Shown in pieces: positions 36,698-49,800 of a stretch of DNA of 64,000 nt. Positions within the stretch are counted from its first letter, which is position 1. The number at the start of each line of letters is the position of its first letter. Origin of the DNA: Parus major (Eukaryota > Chordata > Aves > Passeriformes > Paridae); the NCBI RefSeq assembly GCF_001522545.3, contig NC_031769.1:75423356-75487355 (forward strand), written 5' to 3'. The position numbers and the translations under genes are program-made. A model generated the notes under the pieces. That model was not told the DNA's origin. It ran no database searches and saw only the letters and a list, made by a program, of their open reading frames with translations.

Positions 36698-38900
36698 CTT
36701 CAGCAAATATCAGAAAAGATCAACTGGAAAGAATTCAAGCAAAAGCAATAGGAACAGCACAGAATTAGAAAAACATGACATCTGGAAGGAAAAAAGAAAA
36801 AACAATTAACTGGAGCTCAGCCAAAAGAAGCAAAAGTAAGGGTCATGATGAAATTTTTCAAATCTATGAAAGTCTGCTGCAAAAAAAAAGAGGGAATAAT
36901 ATCTTCTCCATGCCCACAACTTTCACAAGAAACAAAAAGGTTTAAAAAGCAAATATTTTGGGAAACATTACTGTACTGGGTGGAGCGAGGGCATAGGGAA
37001 AAGATAAAAGAAGCACCAAGTCAAAATGGTTAAAGGGGAAAAAAAACCAGGGAGTCAATACCCAAGACCGTGTGACTGTTTCACCAACCACTGCCACCAA
37101 GCTGTCATCAGAAACAGAGCTACTCTTCAGCTTTCCCTTGACTAGTTCACCTGTGTCAAGTCTCCTCTCCAGATCTAGCACTGTGCTACAAGAAAAATAA
37201 GCTTAACAGATGCATTGTCTCCTCTCGTTTCTTCAAAGCACAATACCAAAATGAGAATACCAACAAGCTGCATACCAACTGTAACCTTCAGGGCTGAAAT
37301 GTTCTAAAAAAAATAAAAGAAAGAAAACCCCCAATGAACTCAAAAGCATGGGCATTAAAATACCTTTGCAAGAAGTGTAACACAGGCACTTGCCTATTTT
37401 GATACACAGATACAGCTATATCCTAACACCACAAACAACCCAGAACCTGATAACAAGCGACACACGAGGCATACCCTCAGCCCTATGAATTTTTGCTCTT
37501 CAGTCTCAGAATGGAGGACAAATAGCAGAAATACCACACTGACTGTAATGTCATGTGTATTTTTTAATGCTTAGCTTCAATCTACAAGCCATAGATTGAA
37601 ATCTCATGGTTCCACTGCTTGTCAGGTTTTTGAAGGATACAAAGAATAGAGAAATTTCTTCTTGCAGAAGAGGGTGGAAGATAATAACGGCTACCCCAGC
37701 ACAACTAACTGGAGTCAGTACTGCAAGGTGCAATCCTATAATCCTATCATTCTGAAGCTTGGCACTAACATTTATTCAGTAGCAAGCATCTCTGGAAGCT
37801 AGAGCGGGGGAAGGGGACCAGGGGGAAGGGGTAACCAACAAAACCTCAGTCCCTTCAATTTTTTTTAGCTCATGGACTGTGAGTACCAGTGTATTACAAC
37901 CTGCATTTGTTTTCACTATGCAAAACCTCTGGGAATATCTACAGGAAATGAACTCTGATTAGACGTAATTGCAAGCACTATCACCTTATTCAGCCAATTT
38001 TCTCTCTCCAGCTCCCCCTTCCCACACACCAGTTTGACTTCCACCATTTGCATGAATGGAAGTAGCTGGGGATAGGCATTTCACAAACCTCCCAAATCCA
38101 GGGTACAAGACTTATTTCAGCCTTTAACCATGCAACTGGAAGATATTTGAGCATACCATAGAGTCTAAAGGGAGGCTTTGAAATTGCATTTTATTTATAT
38201 TGTGAATGTCAAAAAGACAGACATTTGTCTTCTTTTCTTGAGTTTCCCTGAGTAAGATGCTGATGCAGAGATAAATATTCATAAGGCTAGCTCATGCAGT
38301 TTTCCTCAAATCTGACTAGATCCAACTCCCTCTTGTTTTAAAAAGTAGGAATTATATGTAAATATCACAGCAAAGGAAAGAGATGTAGATGTTAAGATGT
38401 AGTAGTTAAGATCAGGTTTCTGTGCATGGGAAGGATCCACTGTGGATTTACAGGATTAGTGGCAGTGCCCATCCCTTTCCATCAGGAATGACCCTCTGCT
38501 CTCCACTTTGCATATTTACAACTGTAGATACTGGGATCTTGGACCATGAGGCTGACATGTCCACAAAGGCAAAGCACTAGTCACTCCTAAATAGTTAACA
38601 GGGCTGGAAAATAGAAGAAGGAAAAATAAAATTGTTTTTAAAAAATAAAATCAATAGGTGTAGACACTTGAATTCAAGAAAGGTAAGCACACATTGCCAT
38701 TTCATGGAGTTCACCTGGGCCACTGTTTGCATTCATCAGAAGGATTTTTGCTCAGGTGCATCACCATGTGGTTATCCCTGGAATCCCTGACTGCCCAAAT
38801 GGCCTCCAGGCCACAGAACATGGCAAATAAACTCCGAAGTCACACTTGTGGCTTAGACCAGGACTGAAGCCAGGCAAAGTTTTAGACACAACTTAGCTAC
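36698..38900. other. Non-coding DNA, no supported gene
   Basis: Nothing can be named here. Confidence 0.4.
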
Positions 38901-39027
38901 CTGTATCACAAGTGGGATGTTTACTATGCATTGTGGTCTAAATACTCCTTCTCTCTCCATTTTTTTTCTAACACTTCCTCCACCTTTGGAGAAGCCATCA
39001 GCTCTGAGAGAATTTAACTTCCATGAG
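38901..39027 (-). CDS. Tentative 127 nt internal exon, unidentified
   Basis: The acceptor TTTGCTCCCACATCCCAG is strong and the donor ATACAG|GTAGCT is good. The minus-strand frame is open for 42 codons, with a Gly-rich basic stretch. Phase is 1 nt in and 0 out, matching the candidate exon at 36599-36697. No family is recognised. Confidence 0.28.
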
Positions 39028-42000
39028 CTGGGATGTGGGAGCAAACAGAGTGATAAAACCATCACACAGGCAAAACACATTCAGCAAAAACTGCAAACTT
39101 TTCTCATACAGATGCCTCACAGCAGCTCCAAGGAAGTGTTAGCATTACTCCAAAGAGATAATCACATCAGTAATCATTTTCAGAGACATGATTTAGCCAT
39201 GCTGTGAATTAAGACATTCCCCCACCCATCACATCATCTTCAACAGAGAAGGGTTGGGGTGCAGCCTACTTTGCTCTTTCTCTATATCACACTAGAAAGA
39301 CACATGTGACTACGGAAGTAAATTTGATTTCTTCACACTGCCATGAAGTGTGAGAAGAAGGAGGGAAAAAACCTCCAAAAGATCAAGGGCACAAAAAAGT
39401 TAAGCTGTATCAATATTTCCCTTCTTTGTGCCTTCTCTTCTAGGTTCTCAGAACGGCTCCTCTAAAGCAGCTTTCCCTCTCCTGTTCCAATGCTGCAAAC
39501 ACACATATGAGCAGAGGTTACTTAGAAATTGCTAATGAAATGCTCAAAAAGACTAAAATAGTTTCTAATAATTATTTTTCAGTATGTATCACAATAAAAA
39601 AAAATCCTACCATTTTTAGTTGGCCTTCATTAGACAGATTCTCTTAGATAAATTTTAGATCTTTAGTCTGTATTCAGTTTTTCCCCTAATAATGACATGG
39701 CTCGATTCTTTCTTAAAGGATGCAAAGAGCAGGAGACTTTGTGGTGCTTCCCAGTGGAAGATGACATGAAAATTCAAACCTTTATAGGTTAGGTCAGTTT
39801 TAGGATACAGCTACTTCAGATTGCTCTGCTTTGGTTTATACAAGTCCCATTATTTCTTCATTGACCAGGCAAATCTTTAGGAAGATGACCACCATGCTAT
39901 AAAATCATCTCTACCAATAAAATAAAATACTTGCAATCCAGGCTGTACTTAAAGCAACAAAATTGTAAATAGACTCCTCTTACAAAAATGGCAGAAAGTC
40001 ATTAAAATTCATTTAAGCTACATAGAAGATTTAGTTAATTTTAAACTGCTAATGGATTTCAGAAACAGCATCTCAGGTGAAAATCACTTTTAATAAAACC
40101 TTTTAGTCCCTTGGTTTTCTAGGGACCTCATTTGATATAGCTGAAGTGTCACGTATCCTGAGTTACCCCGTTACAAGCACTGCTTTTAAAAGGATCCCAG
40201 AAGACCCTAGGAAGCTCCCTCCTCCAAGCCTTGCAGCTCCACGCACAGCTACAGCCCTACAAAGCTTCCACACTACCACTAAGCCCAGCAGACCCACAGC
40301 CCTGCTCAGAACTTCAACACAAAGCAGCCCTGCATACACCACATTGCTGAAAGGTTTCAGCCTAAGGTCCCATCCTTCATCAGGTATTCCAAAGAAGTTT
40401 TGGATGCAGTATGCAATGAACTGCAGAGGAGATACACCTCTCTCAGACACCATAAAAGGTCTGTATAATATAGTAAAATATCTAGCGTGCATATATATTC
40501 CACTTCGAAAACCTCCAGGTTTTCAAGATAGTAAGTCAGGATTCAAAAATTTCTCAAGCTCCTCACACAAAGCACACAATTCCTTGCAGAGTTACAGCTG
40601 CAGAATTAGAGGATATTGGCAGGAAGAGGTGACTAAGACCAAGTACTGGATGAAAGCATCATTGCCCACACAATGCAACAATTTATGGCTCTAACATAGG
40701 TTTATGCAAAAATTCACTCTGACCACACTTGTGTGCAAAGTCAAACATTGACTTTAGACAAGCCACAGTTGCACAGAGGAAGAAAGCTTCAGTCTCCACA
40801 CACTTAAAAAAAACCAAAAACCAACAATTTTTAAAAGTACTCATTGCATGAATGCTTCTCTGGCTGGATGAATCTTTGCTGAACCACTGCCAAAGTCAGT
40901 ACAGATATGACATGGCTGAAAGCAAGCATACAAGTTGGCTAGATATCCCAAGAAGAGGAAGAAACTTGCTATTTGTACACAACCACATTATTGTGCCCAT
41001 TAAATTACTGCTCATTTATTACTTCCTTCACCTCAACAACCCCAAAACCTAATACAGCTATGCAAAGCAACTGAAGCATCATGAGTAGCATTTGTTATAA
41101 AACCTGAACTTCAGCCAGCAGCTGATAGAGAGCACTCGAAGTAAAATACAGAGTATGGAGAGAACATTTAATACACATTTTGTCACTCTCCAAATGACCT
41201 TGCAAAAGACAGAGACTGTTTCTAGATGGAGACAAGTTCCTGTAACAAAGGCTGAGAAAACATGTCTTCATCCATCCAAGAGTCCACATACAATAGAATT
41301 GATATCCAGTCAGAAGAAGGACTGAGCTAGTCAAAATTCAATCATTTTTGTGCTAAAATTATGTAAAAAACTATTCAGAAATTTTTCTGAAGAGAAACCC
41401 CAGTCACTGCTGTGCAATCCCGAGCCCAAGAACCTGAACTCCAAGTCTTCCCAAACTCTGGTAAAATGAAGAAAATCCATGACATGTCACCTTGCCCCCA
41501 AAATCATTCCACATTTACCACAGACAATAATATCTGAAATTACTGAAGAACTTATTTTGGTTTTCAGTCTTCAAAGTTGTTGGTTGTTTGGGATTTTTTC
41601 AGGCTAAAGCATACTAGTTTTAGCATGGCTGAGAAACTGCAGCTCTAAGACAGCCCCCCAAGAGTCACAGAAGTTCATGGGCAAGATCTGTCCCACAGCC
41701 ATCAAGACTATCTCCTAGCAGACACCACAGCAATCACCTCAAATGCCTTCATTTGACTTTTGTTACAGAAGCCCTTCTTGATCAGAGCAGAACGGCTGAA
41801 CCAGCTCACAGGAAGTTCTGGGATTCTGAGACTGGGAACAGATGAGACATTCCAGGAAAAAAAACATTTCAGCTGGTAACTGGTCTGAAACAAATATGTT
41901 TTACCACTATGTTTCAGAGCAAGTCAACCAAATCTCTGGTGTTTGAACAGCTATTATGCTTGCTATTTTTCATAATATGAATAGTGATGGATTTATTACC

Positions 42001-43843
42001 AGTTACTTCCTCAGTTGCTTCGTTTCATGACGACCATATAATAAAATACAGCTACACATACCTTACATAATCTCCTGAAACTGTGAAGGTGCTATTTTTA
42101 TCTTTGAATGTACAAGAGCAATAGTAGCATTTTTGTTACAGCTGAGTTACTCAATAAAAACCCCACCTAGCAATGACACATTTCATATTAATTTTAAAAA
42201 AACAACCCAGCACCACAGGTGCATTTTATTAAAAAAATAAGTAAAATTAAAAAGATATGAATAAAGACAACATCACTTTGATCCACATTCCAGGGCAGCA
42301 AAGAGATCAACGCAACAGTAACCCCCGCACATTGCAAAAAACTCCCTTCAACAGGTAAACCTTGCAAATAGAGGCAGGCTGTGGAGACTTCTACAAAGCT
42401 AGGTCTAGTCCTTAGCTTGTTTGATTGTGTAGTTCCATAAGATTTGATGAAATTCACAAAGAAAAAAAAAAGTTGATGGGTTGCCAAGCTGATCCAGCAG
42501 TTTGGTGGCACTGAAAAGAGATGGGATCTATTCTTCTCTTTATCATTTCTTTTCCTTTCCCTGCAAAGGCACCTCACCTGCCCTACCACATGCTTCCAAG
42601 AACTGATACCATCCTTTAATCCAGAAGAAAACCAATCCCAGAAAAGACAAGTACACAGGACAGCTTTTCTACCCAGTTAGACAGTCAGCCGTGCACACAT
42701 GTAGTAAATCACCAAGCTGGCCCAAGGTAATAATAGCTTTTGGTAGCAGTCAGCTCTTAGCATGGCCCATTTCATTTGAAAAATGAAGATGTGCCACTAG
42801 TCCAGGGGAAAAGTTTTTTTCGCCTCTTGAAATTGCAGAGCTTTCACACACAAAAAAATTAACATTTAAATACTCTAAGAGGTAAAAGAAGTGACCTGCC
42901 TCTCTGACAACTGTACACGTGCTGTCTTCCTGAAACTCAACTGAGCATTGTCAAATTGACCTGAAAGGCACCTTCACATCACCTACACATATGCCACCTT
43001 AGCTCATGTTAATTTTAAATGAGACCCCTTTCGAATAAATCTTGCTATGGAAGAGCTGGACGTGTTGGACATGAAGGACCCAAGAAGTTCTCAGAGATTA
43101 ATACAAGCAAAACAAAGGCTATTACAGCTAGGGACTCTTTCACTTAAATTTTGAAAATCATCCATTTTCCAAACACCTGTGAGAACGTCTCCTGCTCCTG
43201 GGAAGAAGAGTGGAATCATTTCCAAGTAAATGGAGCCAAATTACACATTTACCAAAATTATCTAAGGCTTAGACTAGCAAGACATCATTCAATGCCATTC
43301 TCCTACTGAAAGCTGTAGCAATACTGTTTTTCAAAGGACACTAGGGAGGAAAATTATCCAACAACTCAACCAGGCATTACAAGTGTTACCACACATCTAA
43401 ACTGTATCAGCTGCAACAGCCATTGCACCGCTTCTCTGACTTCCCATGTGTTAAGAGTGCAATCCACCTTTGCTAGCAAGAGATTTTTTTCCTAGCATTT
43501 TTTAGCATCAGTTCTAGAAAAAATTCATGCCAAATGTGAAATAAGTCTGAGTACACATTAGAGATGTCAGCAACTCAAACAGTATTTGCTCTCCACTCCT
43601 ACAGCTCATCTCAGAGTCTTGCTGCTCAATTCTCTTGAAGCCTTTTGGAAAATAAACACAATGTCTCTTCAGAAACTTTTCAACTGATAAATGTGATATC
43701 TACATGTAATCTTATAATAGCCTACCAGTAAAGTATATCAGAAGAATCAGTTAATGAAAATCGCACATAGACTGTGACATTCCAGTCTATTCATTTCTAG
43801 AACATCATCAAGGGCTAGTTTGATTACTTTCCCCTCACAAGCC
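39028..43843. other. Non-coding DNA with weaker exon-like segments
   Basis: Minus-strand segments 40338-40420 (27 codons, acceptor GTGTATCTCCTCTGCAG, donor GGT|GTATGC) and 41104-41239 (45 codons, acceptor CTCAGCCTTTGTTACAG, weak donor CAG|GTTTTA) keep phase with their neighbours. On the plus strand, 40146-40694 is open for 182 codons over the first of these, in a slightly GC-richer patch. I see no domain in either strand. Confidence 0.3.
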
Positions 43844-44219
43844 TGTCCTGGTTTCAACTGGGGTAGAATTACTTTCTTCCTAGAAGCTGGTACAGAGCAT
43901 ATTTAAGATGAGAATAATACTGATAACACACTGATGTTGTAGTCATTGTTGAGTAGTGTTAACAGCAAGTCAACAGCTCTTCAGTTTCTCACCCCAGTGA
44001 GGAGGCTTGGGGTGAACAATAGGCTGGGAAGGGATAAAGCCGGGACAGCTGACCCCAGCTGGCCAAAGGAATATTCCATATTATATAGCATCATGTTGAA
44101 CAAAAAAAGCCTAGGGAGAGGCAGTGGCCTGCTGCTTGGAGACTAGGTGGGCACCAATCAGCAGGTGGTGAGCAATTACACTAATCATCACTTGTTTGTA
44201 TCATCTTTTTCAGTTGTTA
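43844..44219 (+). mobile_element. ERV LTR, 5' part (interrupted)
   Basis: The segment starts TGTCCTGGTTTCAACTGGG and continues with a GATAACACACTGATGTTGTAG block and an AAGGAATATTCCATATTATA region. These are the U3 features of a common avian ERV LTR. The LTR is broken at 44219 by a younger solo LTR and resumes at 44571. Confidence 0.82.
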
Positions 44220-44570
44220 TGAATGCTGAATGCGAGAATGCAGGCAGGGAGCACAGAGCCTGTGTGAAACTAAGTCACACAAGCTTCACTCTGGCCTGAG
44301 AAATCATAAGGAGGAATCCAAACAGTCCTTGAAGATGGAAAACAACCTTTGCAGGTGTTGCTTGGATCCTTATTCTTTACTTGCAAGAAACAGTCAAGGG
44401 GTGTTGTTCCCAATTGTCCAATGATGGTGATGTGTTGGTTTAATGACCAATGAGGGTTTTACCTCTTGGACCTGTCTATAAAAGAAGATCTGGAATAATA
44501 AAACTTGCTCTCTTGTGCAACCCAGAAGAGAGTCCATGATGTGCTTCTCCATTCCCAATACAGTGCGACA
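44220..44570 (+). mobile_element. Solo LTR nested in an older LTR
   Basis: This 351 bp LTR runs TG...CA (TGAATGCTG to CAGTGCGACA). It is flanked by a perfect 7-bp direct repeat GTTGTTA at 44213-44219 and 44571-44577. It has a TATA-like TATAAAAG (44477) and AATAAA (44497-44502) in the right order for a U3-R-U5 structure. No internal retroviral sequence is present. A relative in the opposite orientation lies at 59464-59831. The insertion interrupts the LTR at 43844-44737, so it is the younger event. Confidence 0.88.
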
Positions 44571-44737
44571 GTTGTTACTATTTTACCTTCCTTTTTAGTT
44601 CTCCTGCACTGTCTTTATCTCAAACCAGGAGTTTTACCTTTTTTCCAATTCTCTTCCCCATCCCCCTGATGGGGGGGGGGGGGAGAAGTGAGGGAACAAC
44701 TGTGTGGTATTTATCTGCCTGACAGGTTAAACCACAA
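44571..44737 (+). mobile_element. ERV LTR, 3' part (interrupted)
   Basis: After the nested insertion the older LTR continues with a TGTCTTTATCTCAAACCAGG stretch, a G13 run (44671-44683) and the terminal GACAGGTTAAACCACA. This is the expected U5 end of the same LTR family. Flanks resembling CAAG occur on both sides (near 43838 and 44735), but no exact target-site duplication is clear. Confidence 0.8.
44671..44683 (+). repeat. G13 homopolymer
   Basis: An uninterrupted run of 13 G lies within the LTR 3' part. Its length is likely to be unstable and prone to sequencing error. Confidence 0.85.
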
Positions 44738-46408
44738 GGGCCTTCATTATAATCATAACTTAAAAAACTAAAGCTAAGTGCCCAACAGCACAAGGGAGGG
44801 AAAAAAAGCAAACCAAAAAACAACAAACCAACCAACAAACCAGGGGGAAAAAAACTTCCACCACCAACCCACCCACTTTTGGCCTCAACTTTTTGACTTC
44901 AGAATTCCTGGAACGACAAACAAAATAATACAACAAATAACAGAATGAAACAAAAGATGACAGTGTTACAGCTGCTGAGCTTTTTCATAAAGCATTAAAA
45001 ATGCATGCATTGTGCATCTAGATGATGGCAAATCTGTCTCTAGCATTAGATGCAGAGGCAAGAAGTACTTTGTCCTCACAATCATGCTGCATAGATATGC
45101 TTCTCTTGTAAATTGTTCACTACATCTCTTGCTGTGACCATGTACAGTAACTGGAACATCACAGTTAGAGATGGACAGGATAAACAAAAGCAACCTGACC
45201 CACCAAGAAAGCATCTGCCAGCACTCAAGCCATTGTTCTGCACAATATCAAGGCTTGAATTCTGACATAATCCCCTGACATCTTGGGTGATGTCAGCATG
45301 AGCAGCTATTAGAATGAAGAATGATCCCCCACAAGACATTAATTCAGAAATAATCGATGGTCTCACAATATGTATTTCTCCCTTAACAGTCTCCTAAATG
45401 GACTTTTAATACATTTGAGCCAGAAGGAAAAGCAGGCCTTTTAAGAAAGCTTGTGATATTTTTGTCTTGTGCCAAAGCCTTCTGAATTTTTAGCTTTTCC
45501 AGCTCCTTGAAGTTTAATTCCACACTTTTGCTTTGATATAATAAAAGCTCCTCATTCCTTTCCAACGATGCTCAGAGCTTTAACAGTACAACTAAGCAAA
45601 ACCAACCTACAGATTTTACCTTCCCCCAGTCCTTCTCACCCCCTCCCTCAATTCCCATTTAAGGAGAGAACGTTCTCCTATCTGAATCCATACCTAGTAG
45701 TTTGGCAGAGATGAGTATCATGGAAAATAAGGAAAGAAGAAAGCAGGGAGAAAAAAGAGATCACCTCCCCATTTATATTTCAGCCTTGAAAACTTCTGCT
45801 CCAATCCTTTCTAATATACAACTTTCTAATATACAACAATTTCTTGTCCTACCATCCTCCAATAAAGTCTAGCAGTTTTTTCTCTAGTAAAGGATTCAAA
45901 TCCTTGCTGCCAGTTAGTTTTGATATCTACAAATATATGAAGCATGCACAGACACAGAACCCTGTTGCAACTCCTTGACCAAAAATATGTTTAAGAGTAA
46001 AATCAGAGTCACAGAACCACAGATCATTCACTAAGAGCAACATCAGCAGTGAAAGAGATCTAGATGACATTTAATGGATTCCCATCCTCACAGCTTGAAA
46101 ATTTAAATACCTGAAAATGACCTAAAAATAAAGTTAAGCAAAGCAAAAAGGTAACTTCTGAAAACTTAAGTCTATGCTACAAACCAACAACATGAGTTTG
46201 GACAGAGCTGCAGCCACTAGATCAAGTCATCAAAAGGAAGAATTTAAACGCTGGTCACTGAAAGAAGTCTCTATATGTTCATCAAGTGCTAATCTCCACC
46301 ATGAAAAGAGTTCAAAGACGTACAGATTCTCCCTGCTTATTGATTTTCTCACCAGGGATGCATAATGGAAGAATGATACTGGTCTCATGGAGTATTATTC
46401 ACCCTTAC
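44738..46408. other. Non-coding DNA, A/C-rich at the left edge
   Basis: An A/C-rich simple stretch follows the LTR (44810-44860). A 15-16 bp direct duplication of a TTTCTAATATACAA unit lies at 45808-45838. Minus-strand open pieces at 44966-45565 are broken into several frames and are not supported. Confidence 0.4.
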
Positions 46409-46565
46409 TTAGCTGTCTTCAGCAGCCACAGGCTCAGTGCTTGGATACAGACACTTAGTTTCTCAGATTTCTCTGCTGACACAAATTCTGCAGCAAGAGC
46501 GAGAAGGCAGTGCAAGGACCATGCTCTGATGTTTACTGTGTGAACAAATGTAGAAATCCGTACTG
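46409..46565 (-). CDS. Tentative internal coding exon, unidentified protein
   Basis: This is a 157 nt minus-strand segment between AGCTCTCCTGCTGTGCAG and GCTAA|GTAAGG, a strong donor. One frame is open for 51 codons and reads as an amphipathic, Leu/Ala/Glu-rich helical repeat-like stretch, typical of alpha-solenoid proteins. Phase is 2 nt in and 2 nt out, compatible with 41104-41239 downstream. Together with 29195-29364 it is the most credible candidate exon, but no family is recognised. Confidence 0.35.
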
Positions 46566-46762
46566 CTGCACAGCAGGAGAGCTCTTTCCCTGGGCTATAG
46601 GTTTTTTCCAACAGGATGGTATGGTATTTCCTCTATGGTTTGTCTGCCAGGAAAGCCATTTCCTATTTTTGTCCCCTTATGAGCTAGTAGAAGCTGGCAT
46701 TGATGGAGGCTGGGAAGAATGAGAGGTTGGTTTGCTAGTGGTTTAACCAAACATGTGTTTAC

Positions 46763-46833
46763 AATTATCCCGTTCATCCCTGTCTGTGCAAAACTGTCTT
46801 TTTTGGAACATCCCCATGGTCCTTGGATATGGC
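46763..46833 (-). CDS. Tentative 71 nt exon, unidentified
   Basis: There are 23 open codons on the minus strand between TTTCAGCTTTTTTGGAG and AATT|GTAAAC, rich in Arg and Asp. Phase is 1 nt in and 1 nt out, fitting 46409-46565. Two frames are open. The support is weak. Confidence 0.18.
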
Positions 46834-49800
46834 CTCCAAAAAAGCTGAAACAGACTCACTAAGAAATACATTGTTTGACTATTACAGCTAGAGCAACAAA
46901 ACTGTCCAATGGTTAATATTGCAACCATTAATGTAATTGTTGGGCATTAAGATCAACATAGCTGCTCTATTTGTTGCTGTTGGCCTAAGGACAACAGCTC
47001 AACAGCAGGAGGGTAAGATAATAGGAAAGCCTCTTGCAGTCTTCCCCTGGAGTCCAACAAAAGAATACAACAGAAACAGGGTACTCTGTTTCTTTCTCAA
47101 ATATTCTACAGCATCTGCCCACAAAAAGAGAATGCAGAGATAACCATGGTGTTCACAATGAGTTTGTCTAGGGCACTCATCACTTCTGCATCCAAAGACC
47201 GTGACTATAACTATTGTCCCAAAGCACTTTTCAGAAATACATAGCACAATATAATCAAGACTTTCAACCCCCTTAACCCCCTCCCCAGTTCTCACTTTAG
47301 AGAAGAATAAACAGTCTGTTCCATCATCATGTGGTAAAAGGGGAATTTCTCACTGCTGATCCCTTAGCCAAGAAGAGGTCAAACTATTCTAGAAAATATG
47401 CCTTATCCCATTGTAACTGAAAAAACAATCTCAAAGACAGCAGTCTTGAAAGTTGCAGAGGTCCAAAAGAAACATATTTCACCTCTCTCAGTATCAATGA
47501 GGTAGACTTTCACACCATGTGCCTAGACTATTGCAGATCTAGTTTGGCAACCCACAAGTTTAATATAATCTGTAATTATATTTCATATCATACATCAGAG
47601 AACTACACATTTTCCTCTACCATTTTACTCACTTCAAAATCATCATTTGACACACAGGGATATAATGACTTACCAAAGGTTTCTGAAAGGATTCAGGAAG
47701 AAGAAGGTCCCTCACACTAATTCACAGTAGTAGTTACATGTTATCCATGATACAGGAGAAGGTGTCCTACTCTGCTAAAAAGATCATCCATTTTAAAACA
47801 ACTGATCTTCACGACAGCTTTTGCATTCAGGAGTGGTAATCTGCATTCCCCATGGGTTAACTAATTGGGATGCAATTAGCAGGTTTCATTAAAAACTCTC
47901 TTGGCTTGTAAATGAGCATTAGTGTTGGGCTTTTAAGAACCCATCCTTACTCATCCTGACTATATTTTTGTTTGATCCACACCTGAGTCTCTGGTCAACG
48001 CCACTACAGGTTGATTGCCTGTAAAAACCCAAACAACAGTCATAAAGCTGCTGCCACCTTCTAGCAAAAAGTGACTCACCCAGTGCTCATAATCTCATAT
48101 TTTTGTGACTCCTCACCATGAAACAGAATTCCCTGGTCTTTTCTGTTACAGGTATCAGGAAAGACAGAATTATTCACAAGGGCACTACTCTAAAGCAGAG
48201 GATGAACTTGCAATGCCTTCAGTCCTGAAATACACGTCCATATGCCCTGTATGAACTGATCCACTTATGACTTATGAAAGATCCTAGGAAGGCAAAGAGG
48301 GAAGGAAGTTTTCAGTCAATGGATGCACAATAGTGTGAATGTGAACATCGCTTTAATAATGAGTTTCAGGATACCTTGGCACTGATATTCAGTGTTCCTA
48401 TGTACATTCGAAGTCCAAAAGCTGCTAGAAACCAAAAACAGCATAATTTCCAGATTATTGGACTCATACAAAAAACATAGTGTCTGTCTGTCTCTCTACA
48501 TATGTACCTGCTGACAAGATGGCATCCAGGGGGAATAAAGCATATAAGAAAAGGGAATGCTGAATATATACAACCACATCTTATAAAGTCAGGCTATTCT
48601 AGTTGTTTCATCACTGAAGACTTCAAGTGACTGTTTTTGGACGGGACACTTTACACTGATCAACAGTTTTCTTTAATGATGCTATCATAGTGGAATCTGG
48701 CTTTCTCTCCACATTCCCGATGCAACAGAGGAGCCATATTGAGCTAAAGAGAGAACTGCTGTCCAATTCAACAGATGGCATGAGAATAAAAAAGACCTGG
48801 CATGGGACTAGTTCAGAAGTGCACAGTTCAACATGTATAAAGAAAGAGAAATCAGTGAGGTGGCATCTGTTTACTTCATGATATTATGTTTCAAAACAGC
48901 CACTGGTTTGGGAGAAAATATAATGGGAATCAAGACTATTTTGCCACATCCAAGTTTAGATTGCAACATGCTCTCTGGACCAGCAGGCAATGTAGAGATA
49001 GCAAACCTGTAAATAAAGCTCAATGTTAATAAAGGGATTCCTTGGCAACCTCATTCCTTGTAATTCCTAAAAAAGATTGTGGGGTTTCAACTTTTCGGTA
49101 AAGGATCTCCATTCCTAGATTTCCCTGGGTGAAGAGTTGCAACTGGTGTATTTTGGATATGGCCAGGAGCAGGTCCAGTTTCCAAGAAAAACAATCATAA
49201 CTTCTTAGCCTGCTTTCCTACAGAAGGAGGCTTATGCAATCACACTGTAGCCAAGCCAGTTGGCAAGCTGCGTGCAAGCCTGACAGAGGGCAGAGGTCTC
49301 AGGAGTTATCTTCCTTGTTTATGAAAACACTGAGCCAGGTGGGCACACTTAAGAAACACTGCACTGTGAACTGACATCAATACTCTCATAGCTGAGATAA
49401 ATCCAAAGAAAAGCATGTTTCCTTAGTCTTAGTATGGACAAAAATGTTGGCACAAAGTGAAGAGAAGCTTTTCCTCTGACAAAGTTCACTCAGAGGTTTA
49501 GAAGAAAAAGGCCAACAGAAAATAAATAATAAGGGGTTTCACCACAGCGTTTGCTGCAACCAGTGAAATTTTTAATGGAGCAAATACTTAAATGCATCCA
49601 AAAAATGTATACCACTGGGCATCAAAAGGCACCCCTCCACCATTTCAGTGGTCTGAAGAAGCACCCGAGTGCATTTCAAACACAAATATACACACACACT
49701 TCGCAAGACAGAGCTGAGCTGGTAAAAGCAAAAGTTATACCTAGAAACCTGGCCTCATTTAGCACCATCATCTCCATAACCACATGCAGAGAGGCACAGC

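Larger units (their letters stand above)
8008..46833 (-). other. Tentative 17-exon minus-strand gene model
   Basis: Candidate exons in transcript order: 46763-46833, 46409-46565, 41104-41239, 40338-40420, 38901-39027, 36599-36697, 31460-31746, 29195-29364, 23285-23377, 17679-17816, 17308-17376, 15655-15746, 14731-14783, 14019-14194, 13828-13917, 10511-10551 and 8008-8145. Every junction keeps reading phase, the chain ends in a stop, and AATAAA follows at 7881-7886. About 620 residues result, mostly helical and hydrophobic, with no recognised domain. A start codon and the link to the CpG-island exon are missing. The donors were partly chosen to fit phase, so phase agreement is inflated evidence. 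The chain could be wholly or partly spurious. Confidence 0.22.

Noticed and set aside
40146..40694. Plus-strand open frame of 182 codons
   Set aside because: The first 60 codons are Ser/Thr/Pro-rich and the minus strand is open over the same DNA. No domain, no splice context and no promoter is recognisable.
45080..45150. Minus-strand segment with an excellent acceptor (TAACTGTGATGTTCCAG)
   Set aside because: Its only open frame does not keep phase with the neighbouring candidates, and the donor (ATT|GTGAGG) is mediocre.
44966..45565. Cluster of minus-strand open pieces resembling a frameshifted coding sequence
   Set aside because: The pieces switch frame repeatedly and match nothing I recognise. 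A pseudogene is possible but unsupported.
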